DNA of 43,777 bases from an uncultured Dorea sp. (lineage in GTDB: Bacteria; Bacillota; Clostridia; Lachnospirales; Lachnospiraceae): the NCBI GenBank assembly GCA_910578455.1, contig CAJTQA010000028.1:1-43777 (forward strand). Reading direction: 5' to 3'. Within the stretch, counting starts at the first letter, position 1, and every line of letters begins with the position of its first letter. Both the position numbers and the translations under genes were made by a program. Below the pieces are notes generated by a model. It saw nothing but the letters and a program-made list of their open reading frames with translations. It had not been told where the DNA came from and searched no databases. This document shows positions 15,836 through 23,880 of this stretch, piece by piece.

Positions 15836-17092
15836 TTATTTATTTTGCCGCAACGGCTCCTCGCGGCGCAGGATATCGTAAATGTCAGGGGCCTCGGTAA
15901 GCTCCACGAAAAGCACCTGTTTGGGGTGGGGGGCGCTCTCCTGCAGGGTGCCGTCTTCGGCAGCGATGCTTTTTACCGTCACGGATATGTTGCGGCCGTC
16001 GGGTTTCATGATCTCGACAGCCTCGCCGACGGTGAATTTGTTGCGCTGCTCAATGCGGCAGGTATTTCCCTTCACTTCACCCACTATCCCCAGATAGGTG
16101 TATTCTTTTACATACGTGTTGCTGTCGTAAATCTGGCTCTCATCCCCGGGCTTTCCAAAGTAGAATCCTGTCGTGAACTGACGGTAGGTACAGTTCGATA
16201 TCTGGTCTAAATACCAGGGCATGTTTTCTTTGTACTTTTGGGGTGATTCCAGGTAATCGCTGATGGCTTTCCGATAGGTCCGCGCCACGGTCGCAACATA
16301 GAGGGCGGTCTTCATGCGCCCTTCTATCTTAAAGCTGTCGATTCCCGCCTCGATCATCTCTGGGATATGCTCTATCATGCACAGGTCTTTTGAGTTAAAG
16401 ATAAAAGTTCCCCGCTCATTTTCATAGACCGGCATGTATTCCCCAGGCCGGGTCTCCTCAACCACCGCGTATTTCCAGCGGCACGGATGAGTGCAGGCTC
16501 CGTGATTCGCATCCCTGCCTGTAAAATAATTGCTCAAAAGGCACCTTCCGGAATAAGAAATGCACATGGCTCCGTGTATAAAACTTTCAATCTCCATCTC
16601 TTCCGGGATATTTTCCCGGATCTCCCGGATCTCTTTTAATGACAGCTCCCTTGCGGAGACAACGCGCTTTGCTCCAAGTTCCCACCAGAAACGGTAAGTG
16701 CCGTAGTTCGTATTGTTGGCCTGAGTGCTCACATGCCTCTCAATCTCCGGGCAAATTTCCTTTGCCATCATAAAAATTGCCGGATCCGCGATAATCAGCG
16801 CGTCCGGCCCCAGGGCTTTCAGTTCCCTCAGATATTCTTCCACTCCCGGAAGGTCTTCATTATGCGCCAGTATGTTCACCGTGACATGCACTCTGGCTCC
16901 GTGACGGTGGGCAAACTCAATTCCTTCCCTCATGTCTTCCATGGAAAAATTTTTAGCCTTGGCGCGAAGCCCAAAAGCCTGGCCGCCCACATATACCGCG
17001 TCGGCTCCGTATATCACTGCCGTCTTCAGAACTTCCAGGCTGCTTGCCGGAATCAGAAGTTCCGGGCGTCTTTTTTTATCTCTCATCTTCAT
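15836..17092 (-). CDS. trhP: U32-family tRNA uridine-34 hydroxylase (YrrO/TrhP type)
   Basis: Peptidase U32 family protein of 418 residues. The family signature is read as ESFIHGAMCISYSGRCLLS near residues 162-180, with further cysteines in GACTHPCRW. Homologues next to a TrmR methyltransferase make 5-hydroxyuridine at tRNA position 34 using prephenate, rather than acting as proteases. It overlaps trmR by 4 bases (ATGA). An alternative ATG two codons in has better spacing from AGAGGA. Bacillus has two adjacent copies (yrrN, yrrO); here there is only one, of YrrO length. Family call is firm; the tRNA role is inferred from neighbours. Confidence 0.88.
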   Translation of the reverse strand: MKMRDKKRRPELLIPASSLEVLKTAVIYGADAVYVGGQAFGLRAKAKNFSMEDMREGIEFAHRHGARVHVTVNILAHNEDLPGVEEYLRELKALGPDALIIADPAIFMMAKEICPEIERHVSTQANNTNYGTYRFWWELGAKRVVSARELSLKEIREIRENIPEEMEIESFIHGAMCISYSGRCLLSNYFTGRDANHGACTHPCRWKYAVVEETRPGEYMPVYENERGTFIFNSKDLCMIEHIPEMIEAGIDSFKIEGRMKTALYVATVARTYRKAISDYLESPQKYKENMPWYLDQISNCTYRQFTTGFYFGKPGDESQIYDSNTYVKEYTYLGIVGEVKGNTCRIEQRNKFTVGEAVEIMKPDGRNISVTVKSIAAEDGTLQESAPHPKQVLFVELTEAPDIYDILRREEPLRQNK

Positions 17093-17754
17093 TCCTCTTT
17101 CCGCTCCTTCTTCACGCTCAGCGCCACTCCGTCTCCCAGAGGAATGATGGAGGTCTGAAGGCAGTCCGCGTGTTTCAGCTCATACAAAAACTCCCTCATG
17201 CGGCTGTGGATCGTCCGGTTCCTCCTCTCAACGGCAAACCTTGACTCAATCACGTCTCCGTCCTGGAGCACATTGTCCGTCATCATCATGCCTCCCGGCT
17301 CAAGAAGGCGCATGGCCTCCGGAAGGTAATGGATGTACTGCCCCTTAGCTGCGTCCATAAAGATAAAGTCATAGTTTCCCTCAAGCGTCTTCATCACATC
17401 CAGCGCGTCTCCCTCAAGGAGGGTGACCCGCCCTTCAACCCCTGCCCGCCGGAAATTCTCCCGCGCCGCAAAGATTCGCCTGCGGTAATTCTCGATTGTA
17501 GTGACATGGCCGTCTTCCGGCATATACTCACACATTAAAATCGCCGAAAAGCCCACTGCAGTTCCTATCTCCAGCACCCGCCGGGGCTTTTTTGCCGTCA
17601 TGAGCACTTTCAGGAAACTCTGCGTCTCTTTCCGTATGATCGGAACTGACTGCTCCAGCGCTTCCTGTTCTATCCTCTCAATAATACCACTCTCCGGAGA
17701 TTCCAGAGAGTGGATATAAGTCGTTATTCTTTCATCGGAAATCATCTTACACAT
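17089..17754 (-). CDS. trmR: tRNA 5-hydroxyuridine methyltransferase (TrmR/YrrM)
   Basis: SAM-dependent class I O-methyltransferase of 221 residues. SAM-binding motif I is VLEIGTAVGFSAILM (about residues 59-73), and the acidic metal-binding motif is FIFMDAAKGQY. The family is COMT-like, but the coupling to trhP points to TrmR, which converts ho5U34 to mo5U34 in tRNA and widens codon reading. It overlaps rnj by 8 bases and trhP by 4. The SD is weak, consistent with translational coupling. Confidence 0.88.
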   Translation of the reverse strand: MCKMISDERITTYIHSLESPESGIIERIEQEALEQSVPIIRKETQSFLKVLMTAKKPRRVLEIGTAVGFSAILMCEYMPEDGHVTTIENYRRRIFAARENFRRAGVEGRVTLLEGDALDVMKTLEGNYDFIFMDAAKGQYIHYLPEAMRLLEPGGMMMTDNVLQDGDVIESRFAVERRNRTIHSRMREFLYELKHADCLQTSIIPLGDGVALSVKKERKEE

Positions 17755-19414
17755 CCATAATTATCGGCAGTATCATCGGTTTCCTCTTAGTTCTCTTCCA
17801 GATAAACTCATTCATCCGGTCACGGATCACAAGCTTTATCTTGCTCCAGTCCGCATTTCTCTGATGGCACAGGCAGTCTTCCACTGCATCGGTGAGAATC
17901 TGTCTCGCCTCTTCCATCAGCCCCTCGGACTCCCTGACGTAGACAAAACCTCTGGACACGATGTCCGGTCCCGCAAGAAGCTGGTTGCTCCCTTTCTCAA
18001 GCGTAAGGACTACGATCAAAATCCCGTCTTCCGCGAGATGCTGGCGGTCACGGAGCACGATATTCCCTACGTCTCCCACTCCAAGCCCGTCTACCAGTAT
18101 CTCCCCTGTCTGCACCTTGTCCACTACGGCGGCTTTCTCATTGTTTAGCTCCAGCACATCCCCGGAATGGATAAGGAACACGTTTTCCTTCGGTATCCCA
18201 AGATTTTTCGCCAGGGCTGCATTCGCCTTCCTGTGCCGGAACTCCCCGTGTACGGGAACCGCATACTTCGGTTTCACAAGGGAATAGATAAGCTTAAGCT
18301 CTTCCTGGCATGCATGTCCGGACACATGGGCATCCTGGAAGATCACGTCCGCACCTTTTTCCGACAGCTCGTTGATAACCTTTGACACTGATTTCTCATT
18401 TCCCGGAATCGGATTCGAGCTAAAGATTACCGTATCCCCGGGCATGATCGTAACTTTCCGGTGCACGTCCGCCGCCATGCGGGAGAGCGCCGCCATGGAT
18501 TCTCCCTGGCTGCCCGTCGTGATAAGCACGGTCTTTTCCGGCGGATAGTTTTTAAGCTGGTCTATCTCTATCAGAGTGTGTTCCGGAACGCTTAAATAGC
18601 CCAGTTCCTGGGCAACCTGGATGATGCTCACCATGCTCCGCCCTTCCACGACTACCTTTCGGCCGTACTTACACGCCGAATTGATGATCTGCTGAACTCT
18701 GTCAACATTAGACGCAAAAGTCGCAATGATGATCCTCGTATTCTGATGCTCCGCGAAGATGTGGTCAAATGTGAATCCCACCGTCCGCTCGGACTGAGTA
18801 AATCCCGGCCTCTCCGCATTAGTGCTGTCCGTCATAAGCGCCAGAACGCCTTTTTTCCCGATTTCAGCAAACCGCTGCAAATCGATGGCATCTCCAAATA
18901 CAGGCGTATAATCCACTTTAAAATCACCCGTATGCACCACGATTCCCGCAGGGGAATAGATTGCAAGGGCTGCCGCATCCTGAATGCTGTGGTTCGTCTT
19001 GATAAACTCAATACGGAACTGCCCAAGATTAATAGACTGCCCGTGTTTTACCACCTTTCTCCTGGTGCTGCGTAAAAGATTGTGTTCCGTCAGCTTCTTC
19101 TCTATGATTCCCATGGTAAGCTTTGTGGCGTAAATCGGGAGATTCATCTCCCGGAGGACATATGACAATGCCCCGATATGGTCCTCATGCCCATGGGTTA
19201 TTACAAATCCTTTCACCTTCTGAATATTGTCTTTCAGATATGTGATGTCCGGTATGACCAGATCGATTCCCAGCATGTCGTTTTCCGGGAATGCCAGACC
19301 GCAGTCCACCACAATAATACTGTCTTCATACTCAAAGACAGTTATGTTCATTCCAATCTTCTCTAAACCTCCGAGCGGAATGATACGCAATTTTCCGTTG
19401 TTCTCTTTTTTCAA
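17747..19414 (-). CDS. rnj: Ribonuclease J
   Basis: Metallo-beta-lactamase/beta-CASP ribonuclease with endonuclease and 5'-3' exonuclease activity, central to mRNA decay in Firmicutes. It is 555 residues. The HxHxDH zinc motif is in THGHEDHIGAL near residues 74-80; further motifs are HTGDFKVD, TDSTNAE and the beta-CASP SGHACQEELK. The start codon is TTG, supported by GGAGG seven bases before it; no ATG exists until IGMN. TTGA overlaps the fur stop, so fur and rnj are translationally coupled. Confidence 0.96.
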   Translation of the reverse strand: MKKENNGKLRIIPLGGLEKIGMNITVFEYEDSIIVVDCGLAFPENDMLGIDLVIPDITYLKDNIQKVKGFVITHGHEDHIGALSYVLREMNLPIYATKLTMGIIEKKLTEHNLLRSTRRKVVKHGQSINLGQFRIEFIKTNHSIQDAAALAIYSPAGIVVHTGDFKVDYTPVFGDAIDLQRFAEIGKKGVLALMTDSTNAERPGFTQSERTVGFTFDHIFAEHQNTRIIIATFASNVDRVQQIINSACKYGRKVVVEGRSMVSIIQVAQELGYLSVPEHTLIEIDQLKNYPPEKTVLITTGSQGESMAALSRMAADVHRKVTIMPGDTVIFSSNPIPGNEKSVSKVINELSEKGADVIFQDAHVSGHACQEELKLIYSLVKPKYAVPVHGEFRHRKANAALAKNLGIPKENVFLIHSGDVLELNNEKAAVVDKVQTGEILVDGLGVGDVGNIVLRDRQHLAEDGILIVVLTLEKGSNQLLAGPDIVSRGFVYVRESEGLMEEARQILTDAVEDCLCHQRNADWSKIKLVIRDRMNEFIWKRTKRKPMILPIIMDV

Positions 19415-19890
19415 CGTTCCACCTCCAACTGATTATTTCCGTTTCCTTTCAGGCATTCTCTGCAATGTCCATAGAACTTTAATTCGTGGTCAAGTATGCA
19501 GAATCCTGTCGCCCTTTCCACATGGCGCTCCAGCTCGTCCAGCAGGTCGTCCTTAAACGGCTCCACTTTCCCGCATCCTCTGCATATCAAATGATGGTGG
19601 TGATGCCTGTTCGGCGCGCCTTCGGTTTCCCCGATCTCATAGCGCGAGCACCCGTCACCCAGATTGATACGATCCACCAACTGCATTTCCATCAACAGCT
19701 GCACAGTCCGGTAAATTGTCGCAAGCCCGATCTCCGGGTAATCTTCCTTTACCAGATCATAAATATCCTCAACAGTCATATGCTTGTCTCTGTGGCACTC
19801 AAGCACTTCCAACACAAGCAACCGCTGATTCGTTACCTTAAGCCCTTTTTCTTTCAACTTTTGTTTGAATCTTTCCTGATTGATAGGCAT
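19411..19890 (-). CDS. fur: Fur-family metalloregulator
   Basis: DNA-binding repressor that senses iron or a related metal/peroxide signal. It is 159 residues. The winged helix (about 1-85) has VTNQRLLVLEVLE and IGLATIYRTVQLLMEM. The dimerisation domain has the metal-binding run HHHHHLICRGCGK and a second pair of cysteines in CREC, giving the structural zinc site. From sequence alone I cannot separate Fur from PerR or Zur; the position upstream of rnj does not decide it. Confidence 0.9.
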   Translation of the reverse strand: MPINQERFKQKLKEKGLKVTNQRLLVLEVLECHRDKHMTVEDIYDLVKEDYPEIGLATIYRTVQLLMEMQLVDRINLGDGCSRYEIGETEGAPNRHHHHHLICRGCGKVEPFKDDLLDELERHVERATGFCILDHELKFYGHCRECLKGNGNNQLEVER

Positions 19891-19937
19891 AATTTACTAT
19901 CCTTTCAGAACCTTTGCTTTTGTATATGTAACGCCAG

Positions 19938-20198
19938 CTACCCGTCTATGTCAACATCCTCCAGGAGTTCCTCGAATACTTTGGAGACCGCCGAAAGCTC
20001 GTCGTCGTCTTCCACGATCTCATAGATGCTGTCATCGGAATCCTGAGGCGCGGTATCCTTTAAAATCAGGCACTGCGCGTCCCCTCTCTCCGAATCTGTT
20101 ACCAGTATATAGGATATCCCGTTGATCTTTGTCTGCTCCAGGACAAAGAACTCTACGGTCTCTGACATTTCTTCGGACGTAAATGCGATTTTCTCCAT
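19938..20198 (-). CDS. DUF1292 family protein (YrzB)
   Basis: Small acidic protein of 86 residues with the YrzB/DUF1292 pattern: FFVLEQTKINGISYILVTD, then an acidic stretch and a hydrophobic FEELLE end. Function unknown. It lies 6 bases after ruvX; ireB, yqgF/ruvX and yrzB are consecutive in many Firmicutes, including Bacillus, and the order is kept here. Confidence 0.9.
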   Translation of the reverse strand: MEKIAFTSEEMSETVEFFVLEQTKINGISYILVTDSERGDAQCLILKDTAPQDSDDSIYEIVEDDDELSAVSKVFEELLEDVDIDG

Positions 20199-20204
20199 AA
20201 TTAC

Positions 20205-20645
20205 CTACCTTTTCCCACTCATAGAAATACTATCCAAATATCCTTGCAATATAAAAACAGCCGCAATTTTATCAATATATTTTTTGCGGTCCTCACGTCT
20301 CACTTTGTTTTCAATTAAAGTCCGTTCTGCTTCTACTGTAGTAAGACGCTCATCCCACATGACGACCTCAAGGCCTGTCCGTCTCTTCAGCATCTCACCA
20401 AATTCCATCGCTTTTTCCGCACGTTCCCCAATATCATTGTTCATATGCTTTGGAAATCCCACCACGATACGTTCCGCTTCATACTCTGTTGCCAGCTCTT
20501 CTATGCGCGCACAGGTTTTCCTCAGCTTATTTTCCTCTTTGCGGTTTATGGTCTCGACTGCCTGCGCGGTAATCCCCAGGGCGTCGCTCACCGCCACCCC
20601 CACAGTCTTCGAGCCGTAATCCAGGCCTATCACCCTCATAGCCAT
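20205..20645 (-). CDS. ruvX: RuvX/YqgF family (pre-16S rRNA nuclease)
   Basis: RNase H-fold protein implicated in 16S rRNA 5' end maturation, earlier called a Holliday junction resolvase. It is 146 residues. Catalytic acidic residues are in VIGLDYGSKTVGVA and in WDERLTTVEAE; the VVGFPKHMNN motif is also present. Two ATGs are possible: 20645, or 20639, which overlaps the ireB stop as ATGA and gives the MRVIGLDYG start usual in the family. Confidence 0.93.
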   Translation of the reverse strand: MAMRVIGLDYGSKTVGVAVSDALGITAQAVETINRKEENKLRKTCARIEELATEYEAERIVVGFPKHMNNDIGERAEKAMEFGEMLKRRTGLEVVMWDERLTTVEAERTLIENKVRREDRKKYIDKIAAVFILQGYLDSISMSGKR

Positions 20646-20899
20646 CCGTTATGCTCAATATATGTCTTGAGCATCTCTTCCACTAACTCATCCCGCTCCA
20701 TCTTCATAATCAGGCTTCTCGCGCTGTTATAGCTGGTAATATATGTCGGGTCTCCTGACATAATATATCCGACAATCTGATTCACCGGGTTGTACCCTTT
20801 TTCGCTCAGAGCTTTGTACACAATCTCAAGGATATCTTTTGCTTGAATTTGTGGACCGCTTTCTACCTGAAAAAACTGAGTGCTGCTTAAATCCCTCAT
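20636..20899 (-). CDS. ireB: IreB family regulatory phosphoprotein
   Basis: Small protein of 87 residues, named from Enterococcus, where IreB is a substrate of the Ser/Thr kinase IreK and affects cephalosporin tolerance. The family signature is clear: TQFFQVESG, then LSEKGYNPVNQIVGYIMSGDPTYITSYN, then ARSLIMKMERDELVEEML. The phosphorylatable threonines would be in the N-terminal STQFF region. It is first in the ireB-ruvX-yrzB-fur-rnj-trmR-trhP operon and overlaps ruvX by up to 10 bases. Confidence 0.94.
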   Translation of the reverse strand: MRDLSSTQFFQVESGPQIQAKDILEIVYKALSEKGYNPVNQIVGYIMSGDPTYITSYNSARSLIMKMERDELVEEMLKTYIEHNGWL

Positions 20900-20931
20900 A
20901 TACTCACGTCCTCCAAAAATACTTCTTTCTT

Positions 20932-20960
20932 ATTCTAACCTAAAGCCATTCAAAATTCAA
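20932..20960 (-). promoter_or_regulatory. Promoter of the ireB operon
   Basis: TTGAAT (20955-20960), a 17-bp spacer and TAGAAT (20932-20937). The -35 overlaps the mtaB stop codon. I see no hairpin terminator between mtaB and this promoter. Confidence 0.55.
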
Positions 20961-22273
20961 TGTATTATTTGCAAATGGCTTTCAATTTCTACATTAATTA
21001 TCTGATTTATCTGATTTTTCTCCGATTTTTGTCTGATTTTGACATATTCCATCGTATGCCCGACCTGATATGTCTCTCCGTCCATGATACTTTCTTCTTC
21101 CACCAGCACTTTTCTGGAAGTTCCGATCAGCATCCTCTCATAAGCCTTTTCTTTTTTCCGGCTCATCTCCAAAAGAATTGCGCTTCTCCTCGCTTTTTCC
21201 TCTTCAGGTACCTGTTCCGGCATCCCCGCGGCTTTCGTTCCTTCCCGCCTTGAATACTTGAAGATATGGGTTTCATAAAAGTCCGCCTGATCGATAAATG
21301 CCCTGGACTCTTCAAACTCTTCCTGCGTCTCCCCCGGGAATCCCACGATAACGTCTGTCGTCAGGGCCGGATTGTCAAAATACTTTCGGAGCAGGACGCA
21401 TTTCTCATAGTATTCTTCTTTTGTATACCGCCGGTTCATACGCTTTAACGTGGCATTGCACCCGCTTTGCAGCGACAGGTGAAAATGAGGGCAGACTTTA
21501 CGCAGCGAAGAGAGCCTCACTGCAAATTCTTCCGTGATGATCCCCGGCTCCAGCGAGCCGAGCCTGATCCTCTCAATTCCGTCCACTCCATGCACCTTTT
21601 CTATCAGCGGCAGAAGAGTCTCCCCCTCTTCTTTAAAATCCGCCCCGTAAGAGCTTAGATGAATCCCGGTCAGCACAATCTCCTTATAACCCTTGCCCGC
21701 CAGTGTCCTCACCTCGTCGAGGACGCTCTCCGGCCGCCTGCTCCTGACCCTTCCCCTGGCAAAGGGAATGATGCAGTAAGAGCAGAATTGGTTGCACCCG
21801 TCCTGTACTTTGATGTAAGCCCGGGTATGTTCCGCAGTCTTTCCAAGGCGCAGCTCCTCATACTCCCCCGCATGGCTGATGTCAATCCTCCCGTCATAAA
21901 AATCACCGCTGCCAAAAGCTCTGCTCCCCCTGTGCTCTTTCTCGTACTCTCTCAATATCTCTATGATGTCTTTCTTCCTGTTATTCCCCACAATGATGTC
22001 GATGCAGCTGTCCACATGCCCTTCCTTCTCCTGCACATAGCATCCCGCAGCTATGACTACCGCATCCGGGTTATTTTTTCTTGCCCGGTGAAGCATCTGC
22101 CTGGACTTGCGATCCGCCATATTTGTCACCGTGCAGGTATTTACCACGTACACGTCTGCCTTCTCTGAAAACGGCACGGTCTCAAAACCGTTCTCCTCGA
22201 AAAGCTGCTGCATAGCCTCCGTCTCATATGCGTTTACCTTGCACCCTAAATTGTGAAACGCCGCTTTTTTCAT
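20957..22273 (-). CDS. mtaB: tRNA t6A37 methylthiotransferase MtaB
   Basis: Radical SAM enzyme that adds a methylthio group to t6A at tRNA position 37. It is 438 residues. The N-terminal UPF0004 domain (about 1-130) supplies cysteines of the second 4Fe-4S cluster (LGCKVNAYET, NTCTVTN, GCYVQ). The radical SAM motif is CNQFCSYCIIP near residue 150, and a TRAM domain is at the end (YERMLIGTSRKVLVE to VGHTMEYVKI). The C-terminus carries about 20 extra residues beyond TRAM. In Bacillus, mtaB follows prmA and rsmE; here it is separated from them by iscS-thiI and the HPr-like gene. Confidence 0.95.
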   Translation of the reverse strand: MKKAAFHNLGCKVNAYETEAMQQLFEENGFETVPFSEKADVYVVNTCTVTNMADRKSRQMLHRARKNNPDAVVIAAGCYVQEKEGHVDSCIDIIVGNNRKKDIIEILREYEKEHRGSRAFGSGDFYDGRIDISHAGEYEELRLGKTAEHTRAYIKVQDGCNQFCSYCIIPFARGRVRSRRPESVLDEVRTLAGKGYKEIVLTGIHLSSYGADFKEEGETLLPLIEKVHGVDGIERIRLGSLEPGIITEEFAVRLSSLRKVCPHFHLSLQSGCNATLKRMNRRYTKEEYYEKCVLLRKYFDNPALTTDVIVGFPGETQEEFEESRAFIDQADFYETHIFKYSRREGTKAAGMPEQVPEEEKARRSAILLEMSRKKEKAYERMLIGTSRKVLVEEESIMDGETYQVGHTMEYVKIRQKSEKNQINQIINVEIESHLQIIH

Positions 22274-22309
22274 AGGTAGTTCCTTTCTGACATTATTTCA
22301 AACATTTTC

Positions 22310-22336
22310 TTGACTTTTATGGTTCGTGCCTATAAT
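22310..22336 (+). promoter_or_regulatory. Promoter of the HPr-like gene
   Basis: TTGACT (22310-22315) and TATAAT (22331-22336) with a 15-bp spacer; shifting the -10 to TAATAT (22333-22338) gives 17 bp. Confidence 0.5.
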
Positions 22337-22375
22337 ATGGTAATGATAATAAAAGGCATCAAGGAGGTAAAATGA

Positions 22376-22609
22376 ATGAAAACAGTACAAATTTCTTTAA
22401 ACTCTATCAATAAAGTAAAATCTTTTGTAAACGACATTACAAAGTTCGACTGCGACTTTGACCTTGTATCCGGAAGATATGTCATCGACGCAAAGTCCAT
22501 CATGGGAATCTTCAGCCTGGATCTGTCCAAATCCATCGAGCTGAACATCCATGCCAGCGAATCAGAAACAGAAGAGATCCTCAAAGTGCTGGAAACATAC
22601 CTTGTATAG
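22376..22609 (+). CDS. HPr-like protein without the catalytic histidine
   Basis: A 77-residue protein with the HPr fold: CDFDLVSGRYVIDAKSIMG matches the HPr stretch around the regulatory serine (here S41). The N-terminal segment that in HPr holds GIHARPA with the phosphorylatable His15 is SINKVKSF here, so it cannot relay phosphate in the phosphotransferase system. This resembles Crh, the Bacillus HPr paralogue that lacks the histidine and acts only in regulation through HPr kinase and CcpA. AAGGAGG lies eight bases before the start. It is a lone plus-strand gene with its own promoter and terminator. Confidence 0.85.
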   Translation: MKTVQISLNSINKVKSFVNDITKFDCDFDLVSGRYVIDAKSIMGIFSLDLSKSIELNIHASESETEEILKVLETYLV

Positions 22610-22642
22610 TTTCTGAATGTCCGGGGATCCGCCCTTTTACCA

Positions 22643-22676
22643 GCCAGACCCACCGCCGGGTGGAATCTGGCCCTTT
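22643..22676 (+). terminator. Terminator of the HPr-like gene
   Basis: CCAGA, CCCACC, loop GCC, GGGTGG, AA, TCTGG, then CCCTTTTT. Strong GC-rich stem with a T-run on the plus strand, ending at the thiI stop codon of the convergent operon. Confidence 0.85.
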
Positions 22677-23858
22677 TTATTTTATATCAATGATCTCTGC
22701 CGTATCAACTGCTGTCTGCACAAGCTCATCAATCTTCTCCGACAGCCTTTCCTCCGAACGCCTTATCACGTCCACATTCGGTTTTGTCACAGGATGTTTC
22801 GCCACGAAGATCGTGCAGCAGTCCTCAAAGGGCTGGATAGATGTCTCATAAGTACCTATCCTTTCCGCAACTTCCACAATCTCCTGCTTGTCAAACCCAA
22901 TCAGCGGCCTGTATACCGGAAAGCCGCACACATCGTTCGTCGCCGCAAGGCTCTGCATCGTCTGGCTTGCCACCTGGCCAATGCTCTCCCCTGTGATAAG
23001 CCCAAGGCATCCGTCCTTCCCCGCAAAATGCTCCGCGATCCTCATCATATAGCGCCGCATAATGATCGTCAGCTCATCGTGGGGACACCGGTCATAGATA
23101 TACAGCTGTATGTCCGTGAAATTCACCACATGGAGCTTAATCGGCCCGGAATATTTCGCCACCTGTTTTGCCAGGTCCAAAACCTTCTGCTTTGCCCGCT
23201 CGCTTGTGTAGGGCGGCGCATGGAAATATGTCGCCTCTATCCCCACTCCCCTCTTGGAGACCATATAGCCTGCCACAGGACTGTCGATGCCGCCCGAGAG
23301 AAGGAGCATCGCCTTTCCGTTTGTCCCTACCGGCATGCCCCCTGCTCCCGGTATGATCTGGGAATACACATAAATCTCATCCCGCACTTCGATATTCACC
23401 GTGACATCCGGACGGTGCACATCCACCCGAATGTCCGGAAATGCCTCCAGCACAGCCTCGCCCAGGTCACGGCTGATTTCCATGGAATTTTTCGGATAAG
23501 TCTTCTTTGCGCGCCTGGACTCCACCTTAAACGTGATTTCCTTATCCGGGTACATCTCATCCATATAAGCAACCACGTCTTCTTTCAATTTTTCAAATCC
23601 TTCGTCTGCAAGACGCACCACGGGGCAGATGCCTACCAGGCCGAATACCCTCTTCAAATGCTCCGCGGCCTCTTCATAGTCGTAATCCCCCTCGCAGTCC
23701 ACATAGATGCGCGCTTGTTTCTTATAGACTTCAAACTGTCCGTCCACATCTTTTAAGGCCCGGCGTACCTGCCGAACCAGCGCATCCTCAAACAGATATC
23801 TGTTTTTTCCTTTAATCCCAATCTCACCGTATTTCAGTAAAAATGTATGAAACCTCAT
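22677..23858 (-). CDS. thiI: tRNA 4-thiouridine synthase ThiI
   Basis: Adenylates U8 of tRNA and inserts sulfur to give s4U; it may also serve thiazole synthesis. It is 393 residues: N-terminal ferredoxin-like and THUMP domains (about 60-165), then the PP-loop ATPase with LLLSGGIDSPVAGYM near residues 180-195. It ends without the rhodanese domain and catalytic cysteine found in E. coli ThiI, as in Bacillus. It starts 22 bases after the cysteine desulfurase gene, its likely dedicated sulfur donor. Confidence 0.95.
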   Translation of the reverse strand: MRFHTFLLKYGEIGIKGKNRYLFEDALVRQVRRALKDVDGQFEVYKKQARIYVDCEGDYDYEEAAEHLKRVFGLVGICPVVRLADEGFEKLKEDVVAYMDEMYPDKEITFKVESRRAKKTYPKNSMEISRDLGEAVLEAFPDIRVDVHRPDVTVNIEVRDEIYVYSQIIPGAGGMPVGTNGKAMLLLSGGIDSPVAGYMVSKRGVGIEATYFHAPPYTSERAKQKVLDLAKQVAKYSGPIKLHVVNFTDIQLYIYDRCPHDELTIIMRRYMMRIAEHFAGKDGCLGLITGESIGQVASQTMQSLAATNDVCGFPVYRPLIGFDKQEIVEVAERIGTYETSIQPFEDCCTIFVAKHPVTKPNVDVIRRSEERLSEKIDELVQTAVDTAEIIDIK

Positions 23859-23880
23859 TTTTCTTTCTCCTCGCTCTCTT

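Noticed and set aside
15757..15836. SigK pro-sequence encoded upstream of the TTG, perhaps split by an inserted element
   Set aside because: The open stretch is short, contains no start codon, is occupied by the terminator and does not resemble the Bacillus pro-peptide; the trhP gene follows immediately.
22617..23756. Plus-strand open frame (379 codons) opposite thiI
   Set aside because: Antisense to the conserved ThiI gene and it runs through the HPr-gene terminator; no family resemblance.
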